A stretch of DNA of 64,000 nucleotides from NCBI GenBank assembly GCA_039707465.1, contig CM077645.1:58095850-58159849 (forward strand), written 5' to 3'. This document shows positions 14,496-25,296 of this stretch, in pieces. The notes beneath the pieces are model-generated. The model did not search any database. It saw only the letters and a program-made list of their open reading frames with translations, and was not told the origin of the DNA. The position numbers and the translations under genes are program-made. Each line of letters begins with the position of its first letter. Position 1 is the first letter of the stretch. The stretch is from Rhabdophis nuchalis (lineage: Eukaryota > Chordata > Lepidosauria > Squamata > Natricidae).

Positions 14496-14601
14496 CAGGG
14501 GTCTCCAACCTTTGCAACTTTAAGTCTGAAGGACTTCAGCTCCCAGACTTCTCCAGCCAGCTTTGCTTCAGACTTAAAGTTGCAAAGGTTGGAGACCCCT
14601 G
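14496..14601. mobile_element. hAT-like hairpin MITE, family B, 106 bp
   Basis: Arms of 36 bp beginning CAGGGGTCTCCAACCTTTGC are perfect reverse complements. A perfect 8-bp target duplication ACTTAGAT flanks it (14488-14495 and 14602-14609). The spacer (CTCCCAGACTTCTCCAGCC) is shared with the copy at 58563. Confidence 0.95.
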
Positions 14602-14609
14602 ACTTAGAT

Positions 14610-15968
14610 GATAAAAATTGTTACCTGATGCTTAACCTAATAAATTTGTTTTGGTGTCATGCATGAGATTATTCAGTTGCTTTACTTTACTTGCATTTCT
14701 ACTGCTTTCGATCAGCTTTGATTGCTACTGATTTATTGAACAACCTATTTATCAAATTTCTACATATCCATCTCACCTATATACCCATCTCACAAAATAA
14801 AATGAAAAAGCTTCTACAATTATTCTTTTCAATTCTGTGCTACATCCCCTGTTTTAGGAATCAATTGTTCCTTGCATCTTGCTTCTAAAAGCAATGAGTC
14901 ATCACTGCTTTCCTAGTTCATGATACCAGAAGTTTTAAGTTTGGGCCAAGGTTATAGATCAACAATAAAACAAAGGATACAAGTTCAATCCCTAACATTT
15001 CTTGTCAAAAATCCCAGACAGCTAATTATAAATAATTGTAAATTAGAGTGATTAGTGATTTTATTCTGCATAAAGCAGCTTTCACATCTTTTGCCTGTAA
15101 TTTTTCATAGCAGTAACCAGAATAACATTCTTTTCAACCTCTGTGCAAGTCACTACAAAGAGATAATGTAATTGCTTCTATGGAGAGAATCCACTGAATA
15201 TATAGCAGTCTCGATTCTACTTCTTCCACCATTCATTTTTGATTATCAGTAGAGGAAAATGTTTATACCTATTCAACCTAGCTGTTGTATGTTGACAGTT
15301 ACAAAGTTCAACACTTCCATCCTTCACTAACTAATGCAGGGCTAGAACCATTTTCTCCCAAATGATACAATTTCATTCTATGCAAAGTAGTGTCAAACTC
15401 TTTCACTTTATCATAGTTACCCCTACAATGCCCTGCTCTGCATTTCCACATTTGGGGTGTCATCTCTCAGAAACAAGTCACACACTACAAAATAGAGATG
15501 TTGAAGATTCAAATAATAATTCAACAAACTTGCACTCTTAATTCCTTCTTTAGGGTTTATTCACAAATTACTCTTACCTATATCCAAGCTGCAGAAATCC
15601 CTACAGTCTATAGATGATAGTAAAGAGTTTGTTATCGTCTAGAAACTGTATGGATTTCTGTAGTCCAGGTTCAACATGTGTGTGCTTTTTCCCTTCATTC
15701 CATCTCACATTATTTGTAATTGCACTAGTAAACGCATTCATTAAATAAATGTAAAATGCAATGTGGTGGTTCTTCCTCTTATACCTAGATATTGGGGTGG
15801 GTGGGTGGTTAAAGATATATGATAGCCGCATGGCTGCTCTCCCTGTGTCAGTAGTAACAGTTACAACTAATACTTCGGCACAGAGGAAGGCAAGGAGCTT
15901 TCTATTAGGAAATGGATATAATGGAGATAGTGGGAGGACTCTCAGCAGAAGAAGGAAATCTGTGAATT
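14610..15968. other. AT-rich intron, nothing recognised
   Basis: No supported feature. A weak B-box-like AAGTTCAATCCC at about 14969 has no partner A box. Confidence 0.45.
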
Positions 15969-15976
15969 ATCTTCTT

Positions 15977-16110
15977 CACGGGTGTCAAACTCGTAGAGTC
16001 ACATTGCTGTCATGTGAAGTTTTGTGATATTTTCCCCCTTCATGGAGCTGAGTTGGACATGGCCTGCGCATCACACATCTGGCCTGTGGGCCATCAGTTT
16101 GACACCCTAA
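15977..16110. mobile_element. hAT-like MITE, family D, 134 bp
   Basis: Left end CACGGGTGTCAAACTCG and right end CAGTTTGACACCCTAA are imperfect inverted repeats. Flanking 8-mers ATCTTCTT (15969-15976) and CTCTTCTT (16111-16118) agree at seven of eight positions. No ORF. Confidence 0.82.
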
Positions 16111-16118
16111 CTCTTCTT

Positions 16119-16969
16119 TTTCAGCTAAATAACATGTAGTAGTCTTGCCGAAGCTATCCAGAAGAAGGATTCACCTTTTTGGCTAACACTGCATAGGATC
16201 CCTTCCAGTATGCCAAAGATTCTCCCCACTTTGTTATCTGGGGCTACTGCTAGGCAGGATTAGGCTCAATAGTAGAATCTCACAGGCCCACAGTTGCTTT
16301 GGATTTCAATTCCAAGAATGTATATTTGTGCTGTTGCATATTCCATAGCCAGAGTCAGCCATGGGCTGAGTCTGAAATCACACACAATTATATTCCCCAA
16401 TAAGGTATCATTAGAATACAGAACATTTCACCAAGGCTGCCATTGGAGGCGCCATCTTTCACTTCTTTTAAGAACATAGCTTTTCCCTATGACTATGTAC
16501 TTTTTGCATTGGTCCTGAATGACTCAGATGAGTTGTGGACTGCAACAGTCCAATGGGTGAGTGTTTGTATCACTTTGTGCTCCTCAAATGCCAGCTTCCC
16601 AAGTGTCTTTGCCAGGCCCACCCAAGCCTGCTCCACCTGGGCATCTCATATCAGTTCTGATAGACTTGGCAGTATTTTCCCTCTGTGCTTCCTCTCTCTG
16701 CCAACATTGCCCTGGCTGGCTTACAGTGCCATCTGGTTCTCAAATACCAATCTGCCAAACTTTTGCCTGCCAAGCTTGTTCCACCTGGTAGTCTGCTTCT
16801 CGCTATTCCATACTCCAATCTGATTAGAAGTCTGGTACTATCTGGATTTCTACAATTGTCTTACTTAAGGGGATAAACCCTCTCAGAAAATGAACATGCA
16901 TGCTTTTTATTCGTGTGGCACACAAGTATATCCTATGGCACAGAATATGCTATGTATTCTTTTTATTTA
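16119..16969. other. Intron, unclassified; CT-richer between 16550 and 16860
   Basis: The ORFs here overlap in several frames and none resembles a known domain. The stretch 16560-16860 has internally similar blocks (GCCAGCTTCCC, GCCAGGCCCACC, CTGCCAAGCTTGTTCCACCTGG) and may be an old repeat. Confidence 0.4.
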
Positions 16970-17137
16970 TGTGTCAAACACAGCTCATCATGAGGATACC
17001 TTTGAAGGACATTGGCTTGTAAGTCTCAAAGACAGCAAATTTACACTCACAAGTCTCAAAGTGTAAATGCACTATCTTTGAGAGTTAGAAGTCAAAGTCC
17101 TTCAAAGTTATCCTCATGAGGACATGTGTTTGACACA
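16970..17137. mobile_element. Foldback (palindromic) element, about 168 bp
   Basis: The outer ends TGTGTCAAACACA and TGTGTTTGACACA are inverted, and long internal blocks (CATGAGGATA.CTTTGAAGGAC, AAGTCTCAAAG, TTTACACT) recur in inverse order toward the centre at about 17053. No clear target duplication. Confidence 0.75.
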
Positions 17138-17896
17138 CACAAGGCAAAGGCATCCATATGGGTCAGTTAAGAAAGGAAATCATCAGAGAAGAAAAGTAAA
17201 TTTACTATCTTTAAACTCTTGGGTCTGGAAGTTTTGGAAAATGCATTTCTGCCAGGAACCATACACAGTCTCCTTACTTGTACACATAATCCTTGGAGTA
17301 CATCTAGGATTGGTCTGAAATTTGTTTAAATTTCAAATCCACAAATATTTAATGGATAAGCAGACCAGGCTAAAAATAAGGCTTTTTCCAATGTGGATTG
17401 GGGTTATGTCTGTGAATGGGCATTTTATTTCCAATCTAGGCAATTGCTGAGCATTTGCTGATGCTAATTGCTAATTGTCTTATTTATCAGTACACAGAGT
17501 CTTTATTGTCCTTCCAAATGAGCATTGCTAAGCGACATTGTAAAAGGGATGAAAGCAAGGTTAATGTTGCTTCAGGTTTCATTCATGTTTTATCCTGTCC
17601 TGTATTTTTATTGTAGGCGGCCACAAATGTTACTTTGCTTTTGCTGATGCTAATTGATTGTTACACTTCTGTGCTGGTTTCATCAAGGCAAATGGGACTT
17701 CAGTTCAGCTCTCAGAACTCTAAGGTTCAAGGATAGTTGATCAATTCACAACACACCTTGGGGTCATATCTTATTTTTACATTCTGCATGAATGAGGCAG
17801 GCTGAAGTCTCCATGTTACAGTGAGCCAAGTTTATACTGCTAGGTGCTGCTCCAAACACATGCTGTTTTGAAGAATGGGAGGACAGTTATAAATGC
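17138..17896. other. Intron, nothing recognised
   Basis: No inverted termini, microsatellite or exon-like frame seen. Confidence 0.45.
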
Positions 17897-20232
17897 CACC
17901 TACCCAAGTAGTTGTAGGCCCTACCCACGAGGGCGGACGCACCCTGGATCTAATCTTCGTCTCGGGACAGTGGAGTCGTGATCTGGGAATAGGGGATCTA
18001 GTTATCACACCCCTGTCATGGACAGATCACGCTCTCCTTCGGCTCGACTTTCCGATCGCCGCACCTCACTGCGGGGAGGCGGAACCGGACATTCCTATAT
18101 GGTTCCGCCCCAGGCTCCTGATGGACCCGATAAGGTTCCAAAGGGAGCTTGGGCCAATTCCTGTGGACTTGCCCCGCGACTCGACTGAGGACCTAGTGGC
18201 CGCATGGTTAAGTGCGGCCACGGGGGCCTTGGACCGAGTCGCGCCCTTGCGGCCTCTCTTGCGGCGACGAACCACCTGGGCTCCTTGGTTTACCGAGGGG
18301 CTTAGGGAGATGAAGCGCCACAAGAGACGCCTAGAGAGCAGATGGAGATCCTCTCGCTCCGAAGCCGACCGAACACTAGTGAGAGACCATATTAGGACTT
18401 ACTTAGTGGCGATAAGAGTGACCAAACGTGAGTATTGTGCCACTCTTATTGCATCCGCAGATAACCGCCCTGCCGCCCTGTTTGGGGTGACCCGCTCCCT
18501 CCTTCAACAGAGGCCGCGGGAAGCCCCGTTACAGGGTCGAGCAGAGGAATTTGGGACTTATCTGCAGGAGAAAATCACTCGGATTCGGAGCGAGCTACCC
18601 TCCATCGACAGTGGTCCAGTCGAGAGGGCCGAGGCTGCTCTTGTGATACCATCTTGGGAGGAGTTTGATTTTGTTACCACCGAGGATATGGACAAGTTGT
18701 CAAAGAGACTTAGGGCTACCACATGTTTATTGGACCCGTGTCCCTCCTGGCTTGTACTGGCATCCTGGGAGACGACACGAGGCTGGCTCCAGGGCATTGT
18801 CAACGCATCTTTGAGTGAGGGGTCCTTGCCTGCCGTCTTGAAAGAGGCGGTAGTAAGGCCCCTCCTCAAGAAGCCGTCCCTGGATCCAGCATTATTAGAG
18901 AACTATCGTCCTGTCTCCAACCTCCACTTTCTAGTGAAGGTTGTTGAGAGTGTGGTGGCTCAACAGTTTCCGCGACACTTGGAGGAAGTTGATTATCTAG
19001 ACCCGCGCCAGTCCGGCTTCCGACCCGGGCACAGCACCGAGACGGCATTGGTCGCGTTGGTTGATGATCTCTGGAGGGCGCGGGATAGAGGATATTCCTC
19101 TATCCTAGTCCTATTAGACCTCTCAGCGGCTTTTGATACCATCGACCATGGTATCCTATTGCGCCGACTGGGGGGGTTGGGGCTGGGAGGCACTGTTTTG
19201 CGGTGGTTCTCATCCTACCTCTCTGGTCGGTCGCAATATGTGTTGGCAGGGGGGCAGAGGTCGGCCTCGAGACCCCTCATATGTGGGGTTCCTCAGGGGT
19301 CGGTCCTCTCGCCCCTACTGTTCAACACATATATGAAGCCGCTGGGTGAGATCATCCGTGGTTTTGGGGTGGGATATCATCTGTACGCTGATGATACTCA
19401 GTTGTACATATCCACCCCAGACCACCCCAACGATGCCGTCGAGGTTATGTCCCGGTGCTTGGAAGCCGTACGGATCTGGATGGGTGGTAACAAACTCAAG
19501 CTCAACCCGTCCAAGACTGAGTGGCTGTGGCTTCCGGCACCCCGGTTCAGCCAGATTACTCCAACTCTGGCCATTGGGGGCGAAACACCGGCCCCCGTGG
19601 AGAGGGCGCGCAATTTGGGTGTCCTCCTGGATTCCCGGCTGTCTATGGAAGATCATGTGGCAGCCGTGGCCAGGGGGGCGTTTCATCAGGTACGCCTGAT
19701 GCGCCAATTGCGCCCCTTACTGGACCGGGGTGCCTTACGCACAGTCACTCAAGCACTCGTCACCTCTCGACTCGACTACTGTAATGCTCTCTACATGGGG
19801 CTCCCCTTGAGGTGCACCCGAAAGCTGCAGCTAGTCCAGAACGCAGCCGCGCGGGTGATTACGGGAGCCCCCAGATGCTCCCACATAACACCGATCCTGC
19901 GCGAGCTGCACTGGCTTCCTGTGGTCTTTCGGGTGCGCTTCAAGGTCTTGACGACCATCTTTAAAGCGCTCCATGGCTCGGGGCCTAGTTATATGCGAGA
20001 CCGCCTCCTGCCCCATACATCCCTCAGACCGATACGCTCCCACAGAGAGGGCCTCCTCAGGGTGCCGTCGGCTGGACAATGCCGACTGGCGACACCCAGG
20101 GGAAGAGCCTTCTCTGTGGCGGGCCCTGCCCTTTGGAATGACCTACCCCCTGAACTCCGCGCCATCTCCGACCTCCGCCTCTTCCGCAAGTGTCTGAAGA
20201 CACACTTATTCCATCTAGCCGGCCTAGCGTAA
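17893..20232 (+). CDS. LINE reverse transcriptase ORF, intact but lacking most of the endonuclease
   Basis: 779 codons are open without interruption. Only the endonuclease C-terminus is left (GPTHEGGRTLDLIFVS, then SWTDHALLRLDF near residue 45). The linker (residues about 60-320) is complete. RT motifs follow: ENYRPVSN near 336, LLDLSAAFDTIDH near 409 (motif A Asp), GVPQGSVLSP near 465 and YADD at about 498-501 (motif C catalytic pair). The C-terminal region has LVTSRLDYCNALYMGLP and RELHWLPVVF. LLDLSAAFDTIDH and the C-terminal blocks fit the L2 clade. The ATG at 17893 lies in flanking DNA, so it is fortuitous. Without the endonuclease N-terminus the copy cannot be autonomous. Its clean frame marks a young insertion. 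It is a transposon gene, not a host gene. Confidence 0.93.
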   Translation: MPPTQVVVGPTHEGGRTLDLIFVSGQWSRDLGIGDLVITPLSWTDHALLRLDFPIAAPHCGEAEPDIPIWFRPRLLMDPIRFQRELGPIPVDLPRDSTEDLVAAWLSAATGALDRVAPLRPLLRRRTTWAPWFTEGLREMKRHKRRLESRWRSSRSEADRTLVRDHIRTYLVAIRVTKREYCATLIASADNRPAALFGVTRSLLQQRPREAPLQGRAEEFGTYLQEKITRIRSELPSIDSGPVERAEAALVIPSWEEFDFVTTEDMDKLSKRLRATTCLLDPCPSWLVLASWETTRGWLQGIVNASLSEGSLPAVLKEAVVRPLLKKPSLDPALLENYRPVSNLHFLVKVVESVVAQQFPRHLEEVDYLDPRQSGFRPGHSTETALVALVDDLWRARDRGYSSILVLLDLSAAFDTIDHGILLRRLGGLGLGGTVLRWFSSYLSGRSQYVLAGGQRSASRPLICGVPQGSVLSPLLFNTYMKPLGEIIRGFGVGYHLYADDTQLYISTPDHPNDAVEVMSRCLEAVRIWMGGNKLKLNPSKTEWLWLPAPRFSQITPTLAIGGETPAPVERARNLGVLLDSRLSMEDHVAAVARGAFHQVRLMRQLRPLLDRGALRTVTQALVTSRLDYCNALYMGLPLRCTRKLQLVQNAAARVITGAPRCSHITPILRELHWLPVVFRVRFKVLTTIFKALHGSGPSYMRDRLLPHTSLRPIRSHREGLLRVPSAGQCRLATPRGRAFSVAGPALWNDLPPELRAISDLRLFRKCLKTHLFHLAGLA

Positions 20233-20424
20233 CCTCCATACTGATTATTAGATAGTTTTAAATTTGGGATTTTAATTCGTTTTTTAGCGCAGGGTTATTT
20301 ATTAGAATAAGTATTTTAAATTTTGATATATTTTATATATTTTGTATCTATTTTAACATCCCTGTGCGCCGCCCTGGGTCCATTTGGAGAAGGGCGGGGT
20401 ATAAATTTAATAAATAAATATCTG
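17897..20424 (+). mobile_element. L2/CR1-group LINE, 5'-truncated, intact ORF (copy 4)
   Basis: Homology to copies 2 and 3 starts at ACCTACCCAAGTAGTTGTAGG inside the endonuclease domain. It runs through RT, C-terminal region and 3' UTR and ends GGCGGGGTATAAATTTAATAAATAAAT. The 3' hairpin region (GCCGCCCTGGGTCC...GGAGAAGGGCGG) and many substitutions separate this copy from copies 1, 2, 3, 6 and 7, so it represents a second subfamily (shared with copy 5). No convincing TSD. Confidence 0.94.
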
Positions 20425-21320
20425 TGTAGCATTGTATCTTACCTCATCACCCTGCTTCTGCTTCTTGTACTACATAACTAACACTCTGTATAACCAACAA
20501 TTCAACTCTGAGTCATCACAGGGATCGCGGAGCCTTTCTTTGGAAGACATAAGCTTGCCAAGCAACTATGGCAGCCCCCAGAGACAGCATGTCAAGCACT
20601 TATGGCAGCTCTCAGAGACAATAAACCCATAAAAACAATCTCATTCTTCCAAGTCATATCCAGAAGAAGTTACATTTTGTCAACATGCCCTAGTTAACCT
20701 GCACCTTCTCCCCATCTGGTAATCTGAAATTCAGAGACATCAGAACAGAATACCACTCCAGGACAAATGAAAATCAAAAGGTTATTTTTAATAACAATTT
20801 TGAAAGTTTAAGTTTTTAAGATGAACTGTGGCACTGTATTGGTTCACCCATCTTCTGTTTAAATGCTTTGCAACACGATATACAATTGTAAGTTGTTGGG
20901 GTATTCTTTCTTCACCCTTCTCTTTCTGAAAAAGGTACAAGAAAATATTTTACAATGTTATGAAATAACTGAGGATATCTGGATGAAATCTGACAGGATT
21001 AAAGTCCTCTAAAAATATTATCCATATTGTTTTGATTCCATTTTGTCAAAAAAGCAAATCGAACTCAAAGGCATTTTAGATATTTTGAAGTTTCACTACT
21101 GTAATCTATAATTCTATGATCTAAGGAAGGATCATTTTACTGAAGGCCTGGGTGAAGCTTCACAGCTTTTCTAAACAACAGCAGAATGGGGGGAGGAGGG
21201 AACCAGATCCTTGGAGGAATCTCATTCTAGAGAGCTAGTTATATTACAGCCAAGTCTCTGAGATCCTGAGAGATACCAGCATTTAATTGAAAGAACCCAG
21301 AGCACAATCATCCCAGGATC
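20425..21320. other. Intron, nothing recognised
   Basis: No repeat termini or coding signal seen. Confidence 0.45.
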
Positions 21321-21328
21321 AGCTAGGC

Positions 21329-21862
21329 CAGTAATGGCGAACCTTTTTCACCTCGGGTGCCTAAAGCACACACACTCGCGCTATTCTGCATGTTCATGTG
21401 CCCTCCCCCATAATTTAATGCCTCCTATGCTGTGTCCCCTAAGAATACATGTGTGACAACCCCTATCCAGCACATGTACACATGGCTTTTTTTGGAGCCT
21501 GGGGAGGGCAATGGTAGTCTCCTCCAGAGGCCGGAAACAGCCCGTTTTCTGACTTCCGGTGGGCCCAGTAGGTCCATTTTTCACCTAACCAAGGCTCCAG
21601 AAGCTTTCTAGGCACCTGGAGAGGGGGGGAAAGGCCCAACACACAAAACGGAAGTTCAGGAATGGACTTCCAGGTTGCCCGTTGGGCCATTTTTCTCCCT
21701 CTGGAGGCTTCAAGAGGGCAAAAAATCGCTGAAAATCAAGGCCGAAAATTAGTTGGCCAGCATGCTCATGTGTGCTGGAGCTGACAGGGCAATGCCTCGC
21801 GTGCCCTCAGAAATGGCTTCGCATGCCACCTGTGGCACTTGTGCCATAGGTTCGCCATCATG
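21329..21862. mobile_element. Non-autonomous hAT-like element, family C, 534 bp
   Basis: Left end CAGTAATGGCGAACC and right end GGTTCGCCATCATG are inverted repeats. Flanking 8-mers AGCTAGGC (21321-21328) and GAGCTAGC (21863-21870) share AGCTAG with a slip. The interior is GC-rich with 'gtggcac' and 'ccgtttt' blocks shared with the copies at 39178 and 49021. No transposase. Confidence 0.82.
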
Positions 21863-21899
21863 GAGCTAGCAGATGTTATAAGAGACAGACGCTCCTTCA

Positions 21900-23200
21900 G
21901 GTAACCAGATGTTATGCCTTTCAATCACCTGGAAGCAAACTGGCAATCAGTTCAATTTGTGAAGCAAAGACATGCATGTTCCTATGCAAGGTGCACATTC
22001 TAGAATAGTTGGTGTGTTTCCATATGGTTTTCAAGAGCAGCTCAATGTATAGAATTTTCGGTAGTTGAGCTGTGAGGTAACCTGGGGCATGAATGACTAT
22101 CTGAAGGCCCCTTGATATAAGAAAGGGCACAAGTGGCACAATAAATGTTGTTATGCTCTCCGGGCAATAGCTGACACCTGCTTTTCAAATAGGAGCTCTG
22201 AGCCCAGGAAATTACTAATGCTAATCCACTCAGGGTCAAAGATGAAATAGCTTCAGATCTTGATGATCCAAACTGTCACAGCCACTTGGTCTTGGTACAA
22301 CTGATTTGAACATGGTTCCTCTCCATCCAAAGTTGCATAGACTCCAAGCACTGGAGCAGAACCATGACAGCCTCACTTGGGTCTTAAGACATCATTGTGC
22401 ATAATCTTGGGTATCATCAGCATACTGATGGTATGGAACCTGAAACCAGCAGATGACCTCACTTAACAGTTTCCTGCAGATGATGAAAAAAGGAAAAAGA
22501 GTAGACCCTACCTACGGCAGCACTAGAGGTGGGTTGCTCTCAGTTTTACTACTGGTTCATTTCATGAGTGCTTCACAGTTCTCTTCACGCATGCTTCACA
22601 GTTCAATGTAAATTGTTCTTTGCGCATGTGTCAAACAATTTACAGTAAACTGCGCACGCATACACACGCACTGCTAAGCAACATGCCAGCAACAACAGCA
22701 GCAACCAGGGAACCAGGGCGTGACCAGCCTAGCTCACTGTCAGTTCTGCAACCCAAGCCAAAATACCACTACTGGTTTGGCCGAACTGGGAGCAACCCAC
22801 CTCTGGCAGCACCATACAACAGTGCCCCAATTCTCAAGCTGTGAAGCTGACTTAGAAAGCTACTGTAGTTGCCAGTATTAAAAGTCCCTGAGAGATCAAG
22901 GACCACAAGGATAGATGCAGTACCACTATTCCAGCTTCACTAGAGTTCATTGACATGTGTGACCAAGGCTGCCTCAGTACTAAATGCAGTCTGAAACCTA
23001 ACTGAAATGGATCTAGATAATCCATTCAACAACCTTCCCCAGAATGGTGAATTTGGAGACTGGTCGGTAATTGTCAAAAACCATTGAATGCAAGGATGGC
23101 TTTTTGAAGGATTGAATCACAATCTCTTTCAAGGCAGGAGATCATTCTTGAGACAGACCGACACAATAGCCTAGATTCAAATGCCAGTCATCTCCCTGAC
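21900..23200 (-). mobile_element. Old LINE of the L2/CR1 group, reverse transcriptase region, split by a hAT-like element
   Basis: Read on the minus strand the sequence keeps the order of LINE RT blocks. The complement of ATCATCAGCATACTG (about 22415-22429) spells QYADDT. The block GAGAGATCAAGGACCACAAGG (about 22891) is the complement of the region coding LVLLDLSAAFD, and GGGTCTTAAGACATC lies further on. It is full of stops and indels. The hAT-like element 22524-22804 interrupts it. Confidence 0.75.
22524..22804. mobile_element. Non-autonomous hAT-like element, family A, 281 bp, nested in an old LINE
   Basis: Ends TAGAGGTGGGTTGCTC and GGGAGCAACCCACCTCT are inverted repeats. The 8-bp target duplication GGCAGCAC is perfect (22516-22523 and 22805-22812). 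Interior contains TGCGCATG and TGCGCACGCA blocks like the copy at 2615. No ORF. Confidence 0.93.
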
Positions 23201-24639
23201 TACTTTCATAATCCATGTCAGTCTTACTAGGTAGACAAGACTTTCTGATTTTCTGAAAGAGGATGAACTAATACAATTTCATTATAAAAATATGATAATT
23301 ATGAAAGTACAAAACTCTTGCAATCTTTTTTACAGCCTGTTAAGTTCTGTGGATCTTTTCTAAATTTATTTCTATATCTGTTATAGCTTTGGAGTCCCCT
23401 ATTTTTATCTGGTAGTTCCCAGGCAGCATTTCATCTCCTTGTTTTTCCGAATTCATAGAGATTTGGTTAAAGGAAGTCATGGAGAACAATGGTCGGTAGT
23501 AGACTTTTTTTGTTTACCACTGTCAATACAGACTGCTGTATTGGTCCAGGGATCTGATTCAGCAGGTATTGCTTATGTTCTTATGTTGCAATGCAAATTG
23601 TTGTGGGTGATTGCAGTAATTAAATATTAGCACCTATGGATTAATAATGCATATAATTCTATATCAAGTTATGAAAAAAATGTCAAATTTATGCAGACTG
23701 TAGTTTCCCAATACAGCTACACAATTTAGCAAACACAGCAAGAAAAAGCAACGCTTATGTAACAGGAATATATGATCTCTATTTGTGCTTCCAAAATGAG
23801 TATTATATACCATGAAAATTGTCTAGCTTTCTGTTATTCTTTAACAAGGAAGACAGAATGAACTGGATCATTTGAAGAAGTGCTAATCACGCCTATATGA
23901 TTTTTCCAAGATCTCTGAGCTTCCTGGGGATGGAAACTAACAGGGAAAACAATAGGCACATTTTTATAGAATGTATTCAGGCAGCACAAGAATGGCCACA
24001 GAATTAATGGTTGCTATAGATTGAGTAATTCTTTGGCTTAATCCCAGATTGTATGGAATGTAACTTTTAAATGGTTCAGATTCAAAAGTTAGCATTAGAA
24101 TTTTAAGAATGCAATTTGCATTCTACTAAATCTAGAACATCTGGGTTTTTTTTAAAAAAAATCGTTAACATGCTTTCCTCCTAAACTTGGCCTGATTTGA
24201 ACATTCAGTTTGATAAATCCCTAATTAAGATAATGAGAGCAAGTTCTGAATGTGCTTCTGCGATATTTCTTTTAGGAAACCCACCCTGCACCCATAAGTA
24301 GCAAGTATCACAGGGGTGGGGAGAGAGAAGGGTAAAAATTGATAGTGGGGAAAACTATGAATTAAATACTTGTGTTACTGTTACATTATGCATTTGACAC
24401 TGCATAGGAGAACAAATTGGACAACATAAGATTCAAGATGGAGAAACAGGCAGGCACTGCATTCAATCAAGGCAATCCTTTCTCCTCCTTATAGCATATA
24501 AATAGTATATCAAACAGAGGTGATGTTCTGTAAAGTATTGCAGTTTAATTGGAAAACAACCTTCTGATTACTTAGCATTTCAAAGCTGAGAACCTATAGC
24601 AAAGAACTTTTTCTATCATTCTCCTGAAAAATCTGGTTT
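23201..24639. other. AT-rich intron, nothing recognised
   Basis: No supported feature on either strand. Confidence 0.45.
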
Positions 24640-25270
24640 TATTTATCTATCTATTTATCAAATTTATATACTACCCATCTCACTGTCTGAATAACTGCCG
24701 TTAAAGTACATAAACAGACACAGTTAAAAACAGAACTGAATACAAAATTACACTGCAGAGTAAATGAAGCTCAAGACACAGGAGAATCCTCAAGCCACCA
24801 GCTATGCCCATGGTTACATACCATTCTTAGATCCCCATGCCAGTTAGCAGAGCCAGACCCTCACACAGAGAATGGGCAAGCCTCATCTCTGGGGGCAAGA
24901 TGCTCCATATGATGGGGGTAATGGCAAAGAAAGTTCTCTTCCTAGACCTACAAGTTGAAATTCTTTAATCAACTGGGTTTGTAACATACCTTTCCTGCCT
25001 GACTGGGTGACACTGGTTGATGTAATTGGGACAAAATGGTTCTTCAGATAGTCTGGTCCCATGCCATGAAGGACATTAAAGATGGCAATCAACACTTTGA
25101 TCTAGAAGCAAAGTGCACCCAATGCAACATACACAACAGAAGTGTTACATGTCCAAACTTTGCAGCAATTAAAATTGCTTATGCAGACACATTCTACAGC
25201 AGTTGCAGCTCACAGATACTCTTCAAGGTAGTCCTATGTAGACTCCATTGCAGTAGTCCATTCAAGTATT
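24640..25270 (-). mobile_element. Old LINE of the L2/CR1 group, C-terminus and 3' end (right part at 29965)
   Basis: The minus strand reads IFNVLHGMGPDYL and PLPPSYGA, the decayed version of FKALHGMGPDYL...LWNDLPPE. Its 3' tail lies at 24640-24690 (complement of TTATTTATCTATC...CTACCCATCTC). Upstream coding blocks continue to GCAGTAGTCCATTCAAG at 25270, where LINE copy 3 interrupts it. Confidence 0.8.
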
Positions 25271-25275
25271 TGGAC

Positions 25276-25296
25276 TGCGCATGCGCAAGATGGCGG
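25276..25296 (+). promoter_or_regulatory. Overlapping NRF1-like and YY1-like sites at the 5' end of LINE copy 3
   Basis: TGCGCATGCGCA (25276-25287) is a perfect NRF1-type palindrome and is followed at once by AAGATGGCGG (25287-25296), a strong YY1-type match. Both motifs are known in TATA-less initiator promoters, and YY1 sits at the start of mammalian L1. Position at the very 5' edge of the element suggests an internal promoter. Function is inferred. Confidence 0.6.

Noticed and set aside
14920..15010. Possible tRNA/SINE head with B-box-like AAGTTCAATCCC
   Set aside because: No A box at the right distance and no cloverleaf.
16294..16876. Overlapping ORFs of 61-126 codons
   Set aside because: No domain, multiple frames, and no splice signals of note; perhaps an old repeat.
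18558..20239. Minus-strand ORFs opposite the LINE RT
   Set aside because: Antisense shadows of the coding frame.
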